DNA from: an uncultured Lachnospiraceae bacterium
Lineage (GTDB): Bacteria > Bacillota > Clostridia > Lachnospirales > Lachnospiraceae
Direction: 5' to 3'
Length of the DNA stretch: 64,000 nucleotides
Assembly (NCBI GenBank): GCA_905209075.1
Contig: CAJLRL010000008.1
Span: 26,371 to 90,370, forward strand
Shown here: positions 50,922 to 60,746 of the stretch, piece by piece
How positions within the stretch are numbered: the stretch's first letter is position 1
How the letters are laid out: each line of letters starts with the position of its first letter
The notes under the pieces: generated by a model
The model's input: only the letters and a program-made list of their open reading frames with translations
What the model was told of the DNA's origin: nothing
The model's database searches: none
Translations under genes and position numbers: made by a program

Positions 50922-50934
50922 TTCATCCTACCCC

Positions 50935-52656
50935 CTATTTAAGTATCATTTCGCTCATAGGATTTCCGCTTTTAACCATCGGAAGAACAATTTCGTCTGT
51001 AGCTATCATAAACTCAATGATAACCGGAACATCCCTGTGCTCCTTTGCTTTCGCAAAGGCAGCATCGATATCTTCTTCCTTTTCGACACGTATTCCATAT
51101 CCGCCATAGCTTTCCACAAGTTTCACAAAATCGGGTGTGTATGGAGGACATGAACTGTTTGGTCCTTTACATTCAGCGGGACAGCTTTTTCTTCTGCGCA
51201 GGCATGTTGCAGAATACCTCTTTCCATAGAAAAGCTGCTGCATCTGGCGTACCATACCAAGATAATAATTGTTTAAAACACAAATTGTAACACCGGCTCC
51301 CTGTACAACAGCAGTTGCAAGCTCCTGTATATTCATCTGCAATCCACCATCACCACTTATGCATACGACATCCTTATCTGGATTTGCGATCTTTGCACCG
51401 ATTGCTGCCGGAAGACCAAATCCCATTGTTCCAAGGCCGCCTGAGGTAAGAAGCCTGCTATCCTCATCAAGTTCAAGATACTGTGTTGCCCACATCTGAT
51501 GCTGCCCTACATCAGTAACATAAATTGCTTTAGGAAAATTACTGTTGATATGCTCCATTATCATCTGCGGCGTCATTCCTTTATCTCTTCTCATTTCGAG
51601 AGGATTCTCGTTTTCCCAGATTTCAATCTGATTTTTCCATGCAGATGTCTTCTTTGGCTCAGCCCACTCTAAAAGCTTCTCTAGCGCCATATTTGCATCT
51701 GCAACAATAGGCACATCTACAACAACGTTTCTTGAAATTGAAGCCGTGTCTATATCTATATGTATTATTTTTGCTTTTGGCGCAAATTCATTTAAATCGC
51801 CTGTTATACGATCATTAAATCTCGTACCGATAGAAAAAAGAACATCACATTCACTGACTGCTTTATTTGCGGAATATTTACCATGCATACCACAGTTTCC
51901 TATATAAAGTGCATGTTTTGTCGGAATTGCACCTTTGCCCATAATTGTTGTAACAACAGGTATATCCTCTTTTTCTGCAAACTTCTTAAGATTCTCATTA
52001 GCTCTTGAGATATTTACTCCGCCGCCGGCAAGGATAAGCGGTTTTTTTGCATTTCTTAGAAGCTTGTATGCCCTTTTTAACTGTCCTATATGTACAGAAT
52101 TGTTTATTTTGTAACCTCTTATATCCACATGCTCCGGGTACTCTGCCGGTCCTGATGCCGTCTGGATATCCTTTGGAATATCTATAAGTACAGGTCCCGG
52201 TTTGCCGGTTCTTGCAATATGAAATGCCATTTTAATGATTTTTCCGAGATCTTTTCTGTCTCTTACTGTGACAGAATACTTTGTGATACTTCTTGTAATT
52301 CCGACTATATCAACCTCCTGGAACGCATCGTTTCCTATAAGATTAAGCGGCACCTGTCCTGTAAAACACACAAGCGGCACATTATCATAATGTGCATCTG
52401 CAAGTCCTGTTACAATATTTGTCGCACCCGGACCACTTGTCACAAGGCACACACCTACTTTTCCTGTCGACTTAGCATACCCCTCTGCCTCATGGATGAG
52501 TCCCTGCTCATGTCTTGGCAGAACAAGATTGACCGATTGTGTTTTATATAATTCATCAAAAAGATCGGTGACTGTTCCTCCCGGATACCCGAAAAGAGTG
52601 TCAACTCCCTCTTCCTCTAATGCTTTTACAAATAATTTTCTTCCTGTGATGTCCAT
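50935..52656 (-). CDS. ilvB: Acetolactate synthase large subunit
   Basis: 573 residues from ATG 52656 (GGAAGGA upstream). Thiamine-diphosphate enzyme: catalytic Glu in LPRHEQGLIHEAEG, FAD/Q-loop region in the middle, TPP motif ISGDGGLQMNIQELATAVVQGAGVTICVLNN. It makes acetolactate for valine/leucine/isoleucine synthesis. Near residue 505 an insertion with four Cys (CLRRRKSC, CKGPNSSC) may be a metal site. Confidence 0.94.
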   Translation of the reverse strand: MDITGRKLFVKALEEEGVDTLFGYPGGTVTDLFDELYKTQSVNLVLPRHEQGLIHEAEGYAKSTGKVGVCLVTSGPGATNIVTGLADAHYDNVPLVCFTGQVPLNLIGNDAFQEVDIVGITRSITKYSVTVRDRKDLGKIIKMAFHIARTGKPGPVLIDIPKDIQTASGPAEYPEHVDIRGYKINNSVHIGQLKRAYKLLRNAKKPLILAGGGVNISRANENLKKFAEKEDIPVVTTIMGKGAIPTKHALYIGNCGMHGKYSANKAVSECDVLFSIGTRFNDRITGDLNEFAPKAKIIHIDIDTASISRNVVVDVPIVADANMALEKLLEWAEPKKTSAWKNQIEIWENENPLEMRRDKGMTPQMIMEHINSNFPKAIYVTDVGQHQMWATQYLELDEDSRLLTSGGLGTMGFGLPAAIGAKIANPDKDVVCISGDGGLQMNIQELATAVVQGAGVTICVLNNYYLGMVRQMQQLFYGKRYSATCLRRRKSCPAECKGPNSSCPPYTPDFVKLVESYGGYGIRVEKEEDIDAAFAKAKEHRDVPVIIEFMIATDEIVLPMVKSGNPMSEMILK

Positions 52657-52696
52657 AACGTCATTCCTTCCGTCCATTCTTTAATGATCACATGAT

Positions 52697-53188
52697 CTAT
52701 TTTTTCTTTTCATATTTATAAAAATAAAATTCCAGATCAAAATATGTCTGTTCCTCACTGTCAGCCGTAATCTGCCACCGCGGGTCCGCATCAAGGTTTG
52801 GAAAATACGCATCCGCATCATACTCAAAATCTATCTTTGTGATGTGTGCAGTGTCGCACTCGTCCAAAAGCTGTTCATATATCTTCTGGCCTCCGCAAAT
52901 ATATATATCATCCGTTGGATATTTTTTTAACTCTTCGTGAAGTTCATCCAGTGAGTGCACAACAACCGCACCTTCCACCTTATAGTCTTTATTATGTGTA
53001 AGGACTATGTTCGTGCGGTTTTTAAGTGGTTTTGAATTTGGAAAACTTTCAAGTGTCTTACGTCCCATGACAACCACTTTTCCTGTTGTTGTCTCCCTGA
53101 AAAATTTCTGATCCATAGGAATGCGCACAAGTAACTGGTTATTTTTGCCTATTGCCCAATTTTTGTCAACTGCCGCTATTAGTTTCAT
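52697..53188 (-). CDS. folA: Dihydrofolate reductase
   Basis: 163 residues. IAAVDKNWAIGKNNQLLVRIPMD, VVMGRKTLESF, IVLTHNKDY and IYICGGQKIYEQLL are family motifs. Reduces dihydrofolate produced by ThyA, whose gene is 17 bases upstream. Confidence 0.95.
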   Translation of the reverse strand: MKLIAAVDKNWAIGKNNQLLVRIPMDQKFFRETTTGKVVVMGRKTLESFPNSKPLKNRTNIVLTHNKDYKVEGAVVVHSLDELHEELKKYPTDDIYICGGQKIYEQLLDECDTAHITKIDFEYDADAYFPNLDADPRWQITADSEEQTYFDLEFYFYKYEKKK

Positions 53189-53205
53189 ATTTTCTCCTTT
53201 ATGTC

Positions 53206-54054
53206 TTATATTGCTATAGGAATATTTTTTATCTGCTCACCTGTCACATAATCAGTGATCTTTATGTCATCTGTAGTAAATTTATAGAAATCCTTTATCT
53301 CCGGGTTCAGCCAGAATTTCGGTGCCGGATACTGTGGTCTTTTTATAAGTTCCTCTATTATAGGTACATGACGGTCATAAATATGTGCATCTGCAATTAC
53401 ATGCACAAGTTCTCCCGCTTTCATGTCACAGACCTGTGCAAGCATATATAAAAGAACCGCATACTGGCACACATTCCAGTTGTTTGCTGCAAGAACATCC
53501 TGCGAGCGCTGGTTTAATATGCCATTTAACGTAAGCTTGTCATCACCTTTTTGCTGAGTGACATTAAAAGTCATACTGTATGCACATGGATACAGATTCA
53601 TCTCATGAAGATCCTGATGTACATAAATATTTGTCATTATCCTGCGTGAAAAAGGTGTGTGCTTAAGATCATATATAACCCTGTCAACCTGATCCATCAT
53701 ACCCTCTTTGTACTGATGCTTGACACCAAGCTGATAACCATATGCCTTGCCGATCGAGCCATTTTCATCTGCCCATTCATCCCACACTGAACTCTTTAAG
53801 TCCTTTATGTTGTTTGATTTTTTCTGCCATATCCATAGAAGCTCGTCTGTCGCACTCTTTATATATGTTTTTCTGAGTGTGATCGCCGGAAACTCTTTTG
53901 AAAGATCATATCTGTTTACGACACCAAATTTTTTTATCGTGTAGGCGCTTGTACCGTCCTCCCAGTGAGGTCTTACAAGTTCGCCTTCTGTGCTTGTACC
54001 ATTTTTAAGGATATCCTGACACATATCCACAAATACTTTATCTGCGTAACTCAT
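53206..54054 (-). CDS. thyA: Thymidylate synthase
   Basis: 282 residues. Catalytic Cys in LYPCAYSMTFNV (the variant CAYS end in place of CH), RRIMTNIYVHQDL and LAQVCDMKAGELVHVIADAHIYDRH are present. Methylates dUMP using methylene-tetrahydrofolate. Confidence 0.92.
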   Translation of the reverse strand: MSYADKVFVDMCQDILKNGTSTEGELVRPHWEDGTSAYTIKKFGVVNRYDLSKEFPAITLRKTYIKSATDELLWIWQKKSNNIKDLKSSVWDEWADENGSIGKAYGYQLGVKHQYKEGMMDQVDRVIYDLKHTPFSRRIMTNIYVHQDLHEMNLYPCAYSMTFNVTQQKGDDKLTLNGILNQRSQDVLAANNWNVCQYAVLLYMLAQVCDMKAGELVHVIADAHIYDRHVPIIEELIKRPQYPAPKFWLNPEIKDFYKFTTDDIKITDYVTGEQIKNIPIAI

Positions 54055-54207
54055 GCAATTTACTCCGTTTCCTTTTGCTGAAAATACTTTATCTATTATT
54101 CTATCTAATTATCGATTATTTTTCAACATGAGGATTTTAAGTATGTGAAATTGCAGTTAATAATTTCTTTAAATTTTTAATGATTCTTTTCTTTTGAGGA
54201 CACATTT

Positions 54208-54332
54208 TAGACAAACTTTTATATTATATTATTACTTGTAAAGGAGATACAAACCTTTACAATTCCCTTTTTTAAACATTTTTTCATAAACTAAACTCCT
54301 CGAAAAGAAGCCGTTTCCCTCGGCTTCTTTTC
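54208..54332 (+). ncRNA. Small RNA candidate in the thyA/dus gap
   Basis: TAGACA (54208-54213), 16 bp, TATTAC precede a perfect 9-bp hairpin TTGTAAAGG/CCTTTACAA (54236-54262) and, ~40 bases on, a 12-bp terminator GAAAAGAAGCCG/CGGCTTCTTTTC (54302-54332). No ORF. The other ~270 bases of this 395-base gap show nothing recognisable. Confidence 0.4.
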
Positions 54333-54449
54333 ACGTTGTTCTTTACTTTTCTTACTTATCCCTCTATATTATATTATGTGTGCTTACGATAGAGTGCGCA
54401 GGTAACAGACTGATGTCTGGTCCATTGATTAATATGTCAGGAGAATTAT

Positions 54450-55406
54450 ATGATTTTTTCACTAGCCCCGATGGAAGGGCTTACAGGATATATTGTAAGA
54501 AATGCCTTTCATCACAATTTCGATTTTATAGATAAATATTACACCCCATTCATTCCCGCCGCAAAAAGGATGAATTCAAAGATCAAACGTGATCTAGACC
54601 CTTCGAACAACGAGGGGATAACCCTGATTCCGCAGGCCATGTCGATCCTGGCAGATGAGGTCATAAGCCTTCATGAGCAGCTAAAACCCTACGGCTATGA
54701 TGAGATAAATATAAATCTTGGCTGTCCGTCAGGAACTGTCGTATCAAAAAAGCGTGGCTCCGGCATCCTCGCATACCCTGATATGCTTTTCAGCTTTCTG
54801 GATGATTTATTTAAAAATGCAGATTTTCCGGTTTCAATAAAAACAAGGACCGGCTTTGATGATGATATACTATGGCCTGAAATTATAGATATATATAAAA
54901 ATTTTCCTATAAAAGATCTCATCATCCATCCCCGTGTTCGAAAAGATTTATACAAGGGTTCCATAAGACTTGATGATTTCGCCCTTGCTATTGAAAAACT
55001 ATCAGATTCACCTATACATCTTGTGTACAACGGAGACATAACAGACACGGAAAGCTTCAATAATATTATAAACCATTTTCCTTCTGTCGATGAGATCATG
55101 ATCGGAAGAGGTTTATTTATGAATCCTGCCCTTATTGCAGAAATAAAGAAAACCCAGTATAGCGAAAATCTCTTAGGTTCCGAAGACTTCAATACACGGC
55201 TTATAAAATGGCACGATGAAATTTTAGAAGGATATCTTGGAATTTTTTCAGGATCTAAAGATGCTATGTTCCGCATGAAAGAAATATGGATGTATATGCA
55301 TGGGCTCTTTCCTGACCATGAAAAGCTCTGGAAGAAAATAAAAAAATGCCAGACACTTTCCGATTATAATTCAATCGTAAGTTCGGCATTTATTTCGCTT
55401 GGTTAG
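54450..55406 (+). CDS. tRNA-dihydrouridine synthase family protein
   Basis: 318 residues. LAPMEGLTGYIVRNAF, INLGCPSGTVVSKKRGSGI (active-site Cys), VSIKTRTGFDD, IIHPRVRKDLYKG and EIMIGRGLFMNP are Dus motifs of an FMN barrel. Reduces uridine to dihydrouridine in tRNA. Chromosomal. Confidence 0.92.
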   Translation: MIFSLAPMEGLTGYIVRNAFHHNFDFIDKYYTPFIPAAKRMNSKIKRDLDPSNNEGITLIPQAMSILADEVISLHEQLKPYGYDEININLGCPSGTVVSKKRGSGILAYPDMLFSFLDDLFKNADFPVSIKTRTGFDDDILWPEIIDIYKNFPIKDLIIHPRVRKDLYKGSIRLDDFALAIEKLSDSPIHLVYNGDITDTESFNNIINHFPSVDEIMIGRGLFMNPALIAEIKKTQYSENLLGSEDFNTRLIKWHDEILEGYLGIFSGSKDAMFRMKEIWMYMHGLFPDHEKLWKKIKKCQTLSDYNSIVSSAFISLG

Positions 55407-55412
55407 TACAAA

Positions 55413-56159
55413 CTATCTCTTCTTTTTTATCCGGTGGAATTGAGGCTTTACGGTAATATCAGAAACGACCATGCCTTCTCTTTGATTTACGGCAAAAAGC
55501 ACAGTTTCTGCGACATCCTTTGCCGTAAGCCGTGCCATCTCATCATCATCTGCTGTAAAATCAGCATTTCTGTAAAGATTTGTGTCCGTCATATCCGGCT
55601 CGATATTTATCACACTCACCCCATATTTTCTTGCTTCATCAAAGAGGCTGTGTGAAAAACTTGTAAGTCCCGCCTTTGTTGCCCCATAAGCACAGCCATG
55701 GGGATTGGACTTTTGTGCAGTGACTGAAGAAATATTTATTATCATGCCATGATTTTTCTTCAAATCACGTAGCAGCAGATTGCATATTATCATTGGAGCT
55801 TCAAGATTTGTGCGCACCATTCTTGATATTTTTGCAGCGTTTAATTCCTCATGAAGCCCATAATAAGCGGTTCCTGCATTATTTATAAGCAGCTTTATAT
55901 CATGATTTTTATTAACCTGTTTTATAACTCTGGCAAGCATTCCGGTGTCCGTGATATCACAGACGATTTTTATGATCTTCCCACCATTTTTTTGAGATAC
56001 TTCTGCTTTTTTTTCTTCTGTCCAGTCATTTTCTTCTGACTTGTCACTTTCAAAAGTACGCCCTATCGCATATACACACCATCCATCATCCATAAGCCTG
56101 CAGGCAGTTTTCATTCCTATACCGGATGATGCACCTGTTATTATAACATTTTTTTCCAT
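55413..56159 (-). CDS. Short-chain dehydrogenase/reductase
   Basis: 248 residues. TGASSGIGMKTA (cofactor), NNAGTAYYG, NISSVTAQ and YGATKAG (Tyr/Lys) are classical SDR motifs. Substrate unknown. Overlaps the SplB 3' end by 19 bases. Confidence 0.9.
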   Translation of the reverse strand: MEKNVIITGASSGIGMKTACRLMDDGWCVYAIGRTFESDKSEENDWTEEKKAEVSQKNGGKIIKIVCDITDTGMLARVIKQVNKNHDIKLLINNAGTAYYGLHEELNAAKISRMVRTNLEAPMIICNLLLRDLKKNHGMIINISSVTAQKSNPHGCAYGATKAGLTSFSHSLFDEARKYGVSVINIEPDMTDTNLYRNADFTADDDEMARLTAKDVAETVLFAVNQREGMVVSDITVKPQFHRIKKKR

Positions 56160-57166
56160 GTAAATATTTTTTCCTTTGGCATATATTTTTTTAGCAGCTC
56201 CACCAGCATATTTTCCATATCACACCTTATATTTTCAGGATACTGATAATATCCACCTATATTCTCATATGGGAAATTGACAACAGCGGATCCATTTAAA
56301 TCTTTTCTCATCTTTTTCAGGTAATCCTGTGATATCCTGAATGTTCCAACACTTACATCCCATAGCTGTTTTGCATCCAGCTTTGAAAATACATCTTCGA
56401 TCATTTTTTTATATTCATTCTTCCAATCCCTGCAATATATCATCGGATCAAAGCATAATCTGACCGGAAATCCTGAATCCATAGCTTTTTTTGCGGCTTT
56501 TAGCCTTTCAGCCGGCGAAGCTGTGTTATGCTCATATGATGAAGCAATCTTCTCCGGTGAAATAGTATATGCAAGTATCACACGCTCACACGCCGGATAC
56601 TTCTCCCAGAGATCATATCTTGCACTCTTAGTCCTGATCTCGATCGTCAGGTTTTCATGCGCGACCGTAAAATCTATCCATTCTTTAACGTAGCCACAAA
56701 GCCATTCGCATGCTGTAAGATCCGCATCATATGATACACAAAGGTATATCTTCTTTTCTCTTAAAAGCTCCTCAAGCTCTGAAAATGTATCCTCGATATT
56801 TACAAAAACCACTATATTAGCTGATGGATACATTCCCTTTAAATAACAGTATTCACAATCAAAAAGGCAATTCATCATGCATGAACAATAGTAAAAATTA
56901 TCATTTCCAAAATTCTGACAGACCGGAGCACCCTCATATATGCAGCCATTTTGATTTTTTGCAAGTATGAGTGCCTTTGCCTTATTCTGTGCCACGATAC
57001 TTTGCTTTCTGCGGCAGAAGACATCTTTGTAATGGTCAATTTCTATAACCCTTGCGTTTGGGAGTTTTTTTAAAATTTCTTTTGTTCTTTGATGATCTTT
57101 TATCTGCTTTTCCACATATATATGAGAAAAAGCCGCATTATAATAATCTATTTTTGAACTTATCAA
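56141..57166 (-). CDS. splB: Spore photoproduct lyase (radical SAM)
   Basis: 341 residues from a TTG at 57166 (GGAAGGGAAAG upstream), a tentative start; an ATG at 57253 would overlap the neighbour by 116 bases. Radical SAM Cys motif CLFDCEYCYLKG with MMNCLF before it, ASSYEHNTASPAERL and VRLCFDPMIYCRDW match SplB. It repairs the UV thymine dimer of spores during germination, and implies the host makes spores. Confidence 0.85.
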   Translation of the reverse strand: MISSKIDYYNAAFSHIYVEKQIKDHQRTKEILKKLPNARVIEIDHYKDVFCRRKQSIVAQNKAKALILAKNQNGCIYEGAPVCQNFGNDNFYYCSCMMNCLFDCEYCYLKGMYPSANIVVFVNIEDTFSELEELLREKKIYLCVSYDADLTACEWLCGYVKEWIDFTVAHENLTIEIRTKSARYDLWEKYPACERVILAYTISPEKIASSYEHNTASPAERLKAAKKAMDSGFPVRLCFDPMIYCRDWKNEYKKMIEDVFSKLDAKQLWDVSVGTFRISQDYLKKMRKDLNGSAVVNFPYENIGGYYQYPENIRCDMENMLVELLKKYMPKEKIFTWKKML

Positions 57167-57995
57167 GACAAACTTTCCCTTCCTTTTTACTGCTGCATGG
57201 AAGCATTTTTCTGTCGTAGAACTCTCTTTCAACTGCTCTGTGATCAATATCACTCAGATAACAATATTTTATAAGCTGTGAAAGCTGATCCTTCATCACT
57301 TTTGAACAACACATGGCATCAGAAAGGCGCTCTATATCCTTTTTGTAATCTGTGCTCTCTTTTGCATTGGCATTCACTTTTTCTTCCTGCACTATTTCTT
57401 TTATATCGTCAATATAATCATGGATTTTATCTTCTGCAATATGAATAGCTTCCTGCATTTCATCCTTTGAAATAAGATCCCCGTTATCTGATACTATTTT
57501 TATAAACGATACATGGTCAGGTGCTATAAAAAATGATGCTGCCTGATATATAGAAGCCGCCTCCATCTCATACACGCTCTTAGTCTGTAAACATTTTCCT
57601 GATTTTTGACTTCCACAGTCTTTGATAAACGGTTTAGGGACAGTAATTGCTGCCGCTTCCTCTAACTCAGTCTTTATAAGCATATCCGGATAGAATGTAT
57701 GTCCTGTTGCCTTCTCAGTTATCTTATTTATGATATATACATTTCCGGCATTTTCTCCAGGCATGGCGCAGCTTCCTATATTTATGATACGATCATGTCC
57801 TGCGATACCAAAAACTCCTGCGGCATTTCCTAAAGCCACCGCCGCATTTACCGCCCCTGCTCCTGTAATAAGAAGCCGTATATCGTCATTAGAAAATATA
57901 TCAAATTTAAGACCTGCCACATGCTGTTTCTTTAGATCATAATGCTTTATTATATTTTTCGCTTCAGCATAAATAGCAGTAAAAATATAAATCAT
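57138..57995 (-). CDS. Nucleosidase/phosphorylase-like protein
   Basis: 285 residues. ITGAGAVNAAVALGNAAG, NIGSCAMPGENAGNVYI and YEMEAASIYQ (catalytic Glu) with VSDNGD are the MTA/SAH nucleosidase-purine phosphorylase fold. The last ~75 residues are an extra helical domain. Adjacent overlap with SplB suggests linked roles in spores; it may process 5'-deoxyadenosine or MTA (inference). Confidence 0.8.
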   Translation of the reverse strand: MIYIFTAIYAEAKNIIKHYDLKKQHVAGLKFDIFSNDDIRLLITGAGAVNAAVALGNAAGVFGIAGHDRIINIGSCAMPGENAGNVYIINKITEKATGHTFYPDMLIKTELEEAAAITVPKPFIKDCGSQKSGKCLQTKSVYEMEAASIYQAASFFIAPDHVSFIKIVSDNGDLISKDEMQEAIHIAEDKIHDYIDDIKEIVQEEKVNANAKESTDYKKDIERLSDAMCCSKVMKDQLSQLIKYCYLSDIDHRAVEREFYDRKMLPCSSKKEGKVCLDKFKNRLL

Positions 57996-57996
57996 T

Positions 57997-59433
57997 TTAT
58001 CTCTCCAATTCTTTTAAGAGTTTCGCCCTTCCGCTTCCAACCATAAGCTTTTCATTGTAAATGTCATATTTTTCACATTCATTTTCTGCAAGAAAACTGC
58101 TTATCTCAGGTGTTATCGTAAGTTCCGTGACAAAAATAAGCATCTCCTGGCCATCCTTAAACACTTCTTCTATGAAATCAAACGCATGGTTGAGTTTTTC
58201 TCCAGCCTCATCCTCCAGCACTGAAAGTTCTTCCGAACGCAATGTAAAATCATCCATTGAATCATCAAATGGCTTCTTTATATCCTTAAGCACATCCTGC
58301 CTTATATAGTAATCTTCCTGGAGAATAAGCCTGTTTTCTTTCAGCTTATCGCTCTCCTCCTCAAAAGCTTTTACCATATCCTCATATGACGTATTTTCCA
58401 GACATTTGTATTGTTTTAAAAATTCATACCATAACTGGACTTCTTTGCGCACTTTTGATAGATCCGAAAAAATAATTGTAAGTCCATCTAAGATCAGATT
58501 AATGACTGTCACGCGTTCATCAAAACCGGCATCAAATATTCTCTGATACACGGTCTTTTTCACTTTACCATCAAGAATGTCTGCTATGCCGTAATCATCA
58601 TGATATTTTTTATAGATTTCAAGATATGCATACACATCCTCCGCTATATCAGGATGATGTATGTATTCATCTATAACTTCCTGTGTTATAGCAATATGAC
58701 TTTTTTCATACACATACATAAGGCTGCTTAAATCTTCCCAGCCTCTTGCTGTCACAAAATTCATTCCGTCAACGTCTGACTCGACCTTATAAAAATTATT
58801 TGGATGAAGTTCAAGATAACTAAGTAAAGCCTCATGTATATGCACTTTTCTTGCATATTCTTTCCACACATCATAATCGGCTTCTATTGAAATATACCTT
58901 ACACGGTCAAGTGTAACCATATCAAAATCCCTTACCGATTTATTATATTCCGGTGGATTTCCCGCTGCAACAATTATCCATCCATCAGGCACCGCCTGGT
59001 TTCCAAACGTCTTACACTGTAAAAACTGCAGCATTGTAGGCGCAAGCGTTTCCGATACACAGTTTATCTCATCAATAAAAAGTATTCCTTCTTTCAGACC
59101 GCTCTTTTCCATCTTTTCATAAACACTTGCTATTATTTCGCTCATTGTGTACTCAGTCACAGAATATGTTGTTCCATCATATTCTCTTTCCTTTATAAAT
59201 GGAAGTCCTACCGCACTCTGTCTCGTATGATGTGTTATCGTATAAGCCACAAGTCCTATTCCACACTCCCTTGCTATCTGCTCCATTATCTGAGTCTTTC
59301 CAATTCCCGGAGGCCCGATCAAAAGCATAGGTCTCTGACGTATCTGCGGTATCACATACTGCCCGTGATCATCCTTTAAAAGATATGCTTTTACTGTATT
59401 TTTCACTTCTTCTTTGGCTGTCTTTATATTCAT
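57997..59433 (-). CDS. MoxR-type AAA+ ATPase
   Basis: 478 residues from ATG 59433 (GGAGGAATTGGG). Walker A GPPGIGKTQ at ~40-48 and Walker B ILFIDEIN near 120; NPPEYNKSVRDFD is the sensor-1 region. Residues beyond ~290 are a helical C-terminal domain. MoxR ATPases work with VWA partners as chaperones; the VWA gene is next upstream, overlapping by 4 bases. Confidence 0.85.
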   Translation of the reverse strand: MNIKTAKEEVKNTVKAYLLKDDHGQYVIPQIRQRPMLLIGPPGIGKTQIMEQIARECGIGLVAYTITHHTRQSAVGLPFIKEREYDGTTYSVTEYTMSEIIASVYEKMEKSGLKEGILFIDEINCVSETLAPTMLQFLQCKTFGNQAVPDGWIIVAAGNPPEYNKSVRDFDMVTLDRVRYISIEADYDVWKEYARKVHIHEALLSYLELHPNNFYKVESDVDGMNFVTARGWEDLSSLMYVYEKSHIAITQEVIDEYIHHPDIAEDVYAYLEIYKKYHDDYGIADILDGKVKKTVYQRIFDAGFDERVTVINLILDGLTIIFSDLSKVRKEVQLWYEFLKQYKCLENTSYEDMVKAFEEESDKLKENRLILQEDYYIRQDVLKDIKKPFDDSMDDFTLRSEELSVLEDEAGEKLNHAFDFIEEVFKDGQEMLIFVTELTITPEISSFLAENECEKYDIYNEKLMVGSGRAKLLKELER

Positions 59434-60734
59434 CCCAATTCCTCCGGATCTATTTTCATTGTGATAGCCCATGCAGGCACCACATTATCATCATATTCAT
59501 CTAAATATATAAACGCACATTTGTACGGCGGACATTTAACAGGGTAAATGCCTTTTCCATCTGTAAAATACAATAACCCGCACATATTTTTTAGCTGCCC
59601 GTCCGATATAAGTTCTGATACATAACTGAACGCAGGACGAAAATCCGTTCCACCGCCCCCGGCTATCGTAAAATCTGATAGCATCTGCGGTATATGGTCT
59701 ATATCAGATATTTCTTCGTCCGCTTTTATGCTGTCGTCACACTGGATTATCCTGATTTTATTTTTCACAAAAAAACTGTCTGTTTCCGTCAGGATCGAAA
59801 ATGTTTCTTTAAGAAATTTTTCTATAAGCTCTCCGCTTACTGAATAACTCGTATCAAGTACTATGACAAAATCCCTTATCTTATAAGTTTCCCTCGTTTC
59901 AAGCGGCTCTATAAGCGGCATATTGCCATACATTGCCATTCCGTAAGCATAGTATCCCATATCAAACGAGTCAGCATCAATGTGAAGCTCCTCCCTGAGC
60001 ACCGCAAACCTGCGTAAAAATTCCCGGTAATCATGCCGGCTTTTTCTGGCGGTAAGCTGTCTTAACATAACAGATTCACCTTTTTGACTTTCATCTTTAC
60101 GGCGCTTTTTCTCCATTTGTGTCTGTCTGGCTATCTTCTCCCAGTTTTTCTTTGCCTGGGCAGAGGATACAGGCATAGCTTTTTCATTTTTCTCATCAGG
60201 CCATAAGCTGTGGTCATCCGTATAAAATTCTTTTGCCAGACTGTTTAAAAACTCACTGTCCTGCTTTTTTAGCCACACATATATAGGTCCAGGTGCGATT
60301 GCTACTCCTTCACTCTTTAAATTATCATATGTTTTTGTCCTTATATAGCCAAGTATCCTTTTAGTACATGGCTTGTCCATCATGTCTATCGTATATTCGG
60401 TCATGATATCACATGCAGTATTCCACAATAGATCATCTCTTTTTCCTTTTGTCCACAAATGAAAAAAAAGACAATGCAGTACACTATGCAGATATGCTCG
60501 GTCGAGGTATTTTCCGTTTGACTTAAATATATCAATTATCCTCTGTGGAGAATAATATAATTTCTTTCCATCTGTTGCCATAGATACAAAATTTTCATTG
60601 GCACATAGCTCAAATGCACAAAGAGCTATCTGCATGAAATTAAGTTCCAGATACAGTTCGCTTTGTATCTGTCCAAATATTTTTTCTGTTATTTCCTCCT
60701 GCCATTCTGTTTCCGTCTGAACGTGTTTTTTCAT
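59430..60734 (-). CDS. VWA-like (DUF2201-type) protein, partner of MoxR
   Basis: 434 residues. N-terminal metallopeptidase-like region with HSVLHCLFFH near residue 83, a charged middle, and a VWA domain with MIDAS DTSYS at ~294 (IVLDTSYS) and GGGGTDFRPAF. Such MoxR/VWA pairs assemble or remodel protein complexes. Confidence 0.82.
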   Translation of the reverse strand: MKKHVQTETEWQEEITEKIFGQIQSELYLELNFMQIALCAFELCANENFVSMATDGKKLYYSPQRIIDIFKSNGKYLDRAYLHSVLHCLFFHLWTKGKRDDLLWNTACDIMTEYTIDMMDKPCTKRILGYIRTKTYDNLKSEGVAIAPGPIYVWLKKQDSEFLNSLAKEFYTDDHSLWPDEKNEKAMPVSSAQAKKNWEKIARQTQMEKKRRKDESQKGESVMLRQLTARKSRHDYREFLRRFAVLREELHIDADSFDMGYYAYGMAMYGNMPLIEPLETRETYKIRDFVIVLDTSYSVSGELIEKFLKETFSILTETDSFFVKNKIRIIQCDDSIKADEEISDIDHIPQMLSDFTIAGGGGTDFRPAFSYVSELISDGQLKNMCGLLYFTDGKGIYPVKCPPYKCAFIYLDEYDDNVVPAWAITMKIDPEELG

Positions 60735-60746
60735 GTGCGATCCTCT

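Noticed and set aside
52657..52696. T-box or other leader upstream of ilvB
   Set aside because: Only 40 bases separate ilvB from folA; no room or anti-terminator seen.
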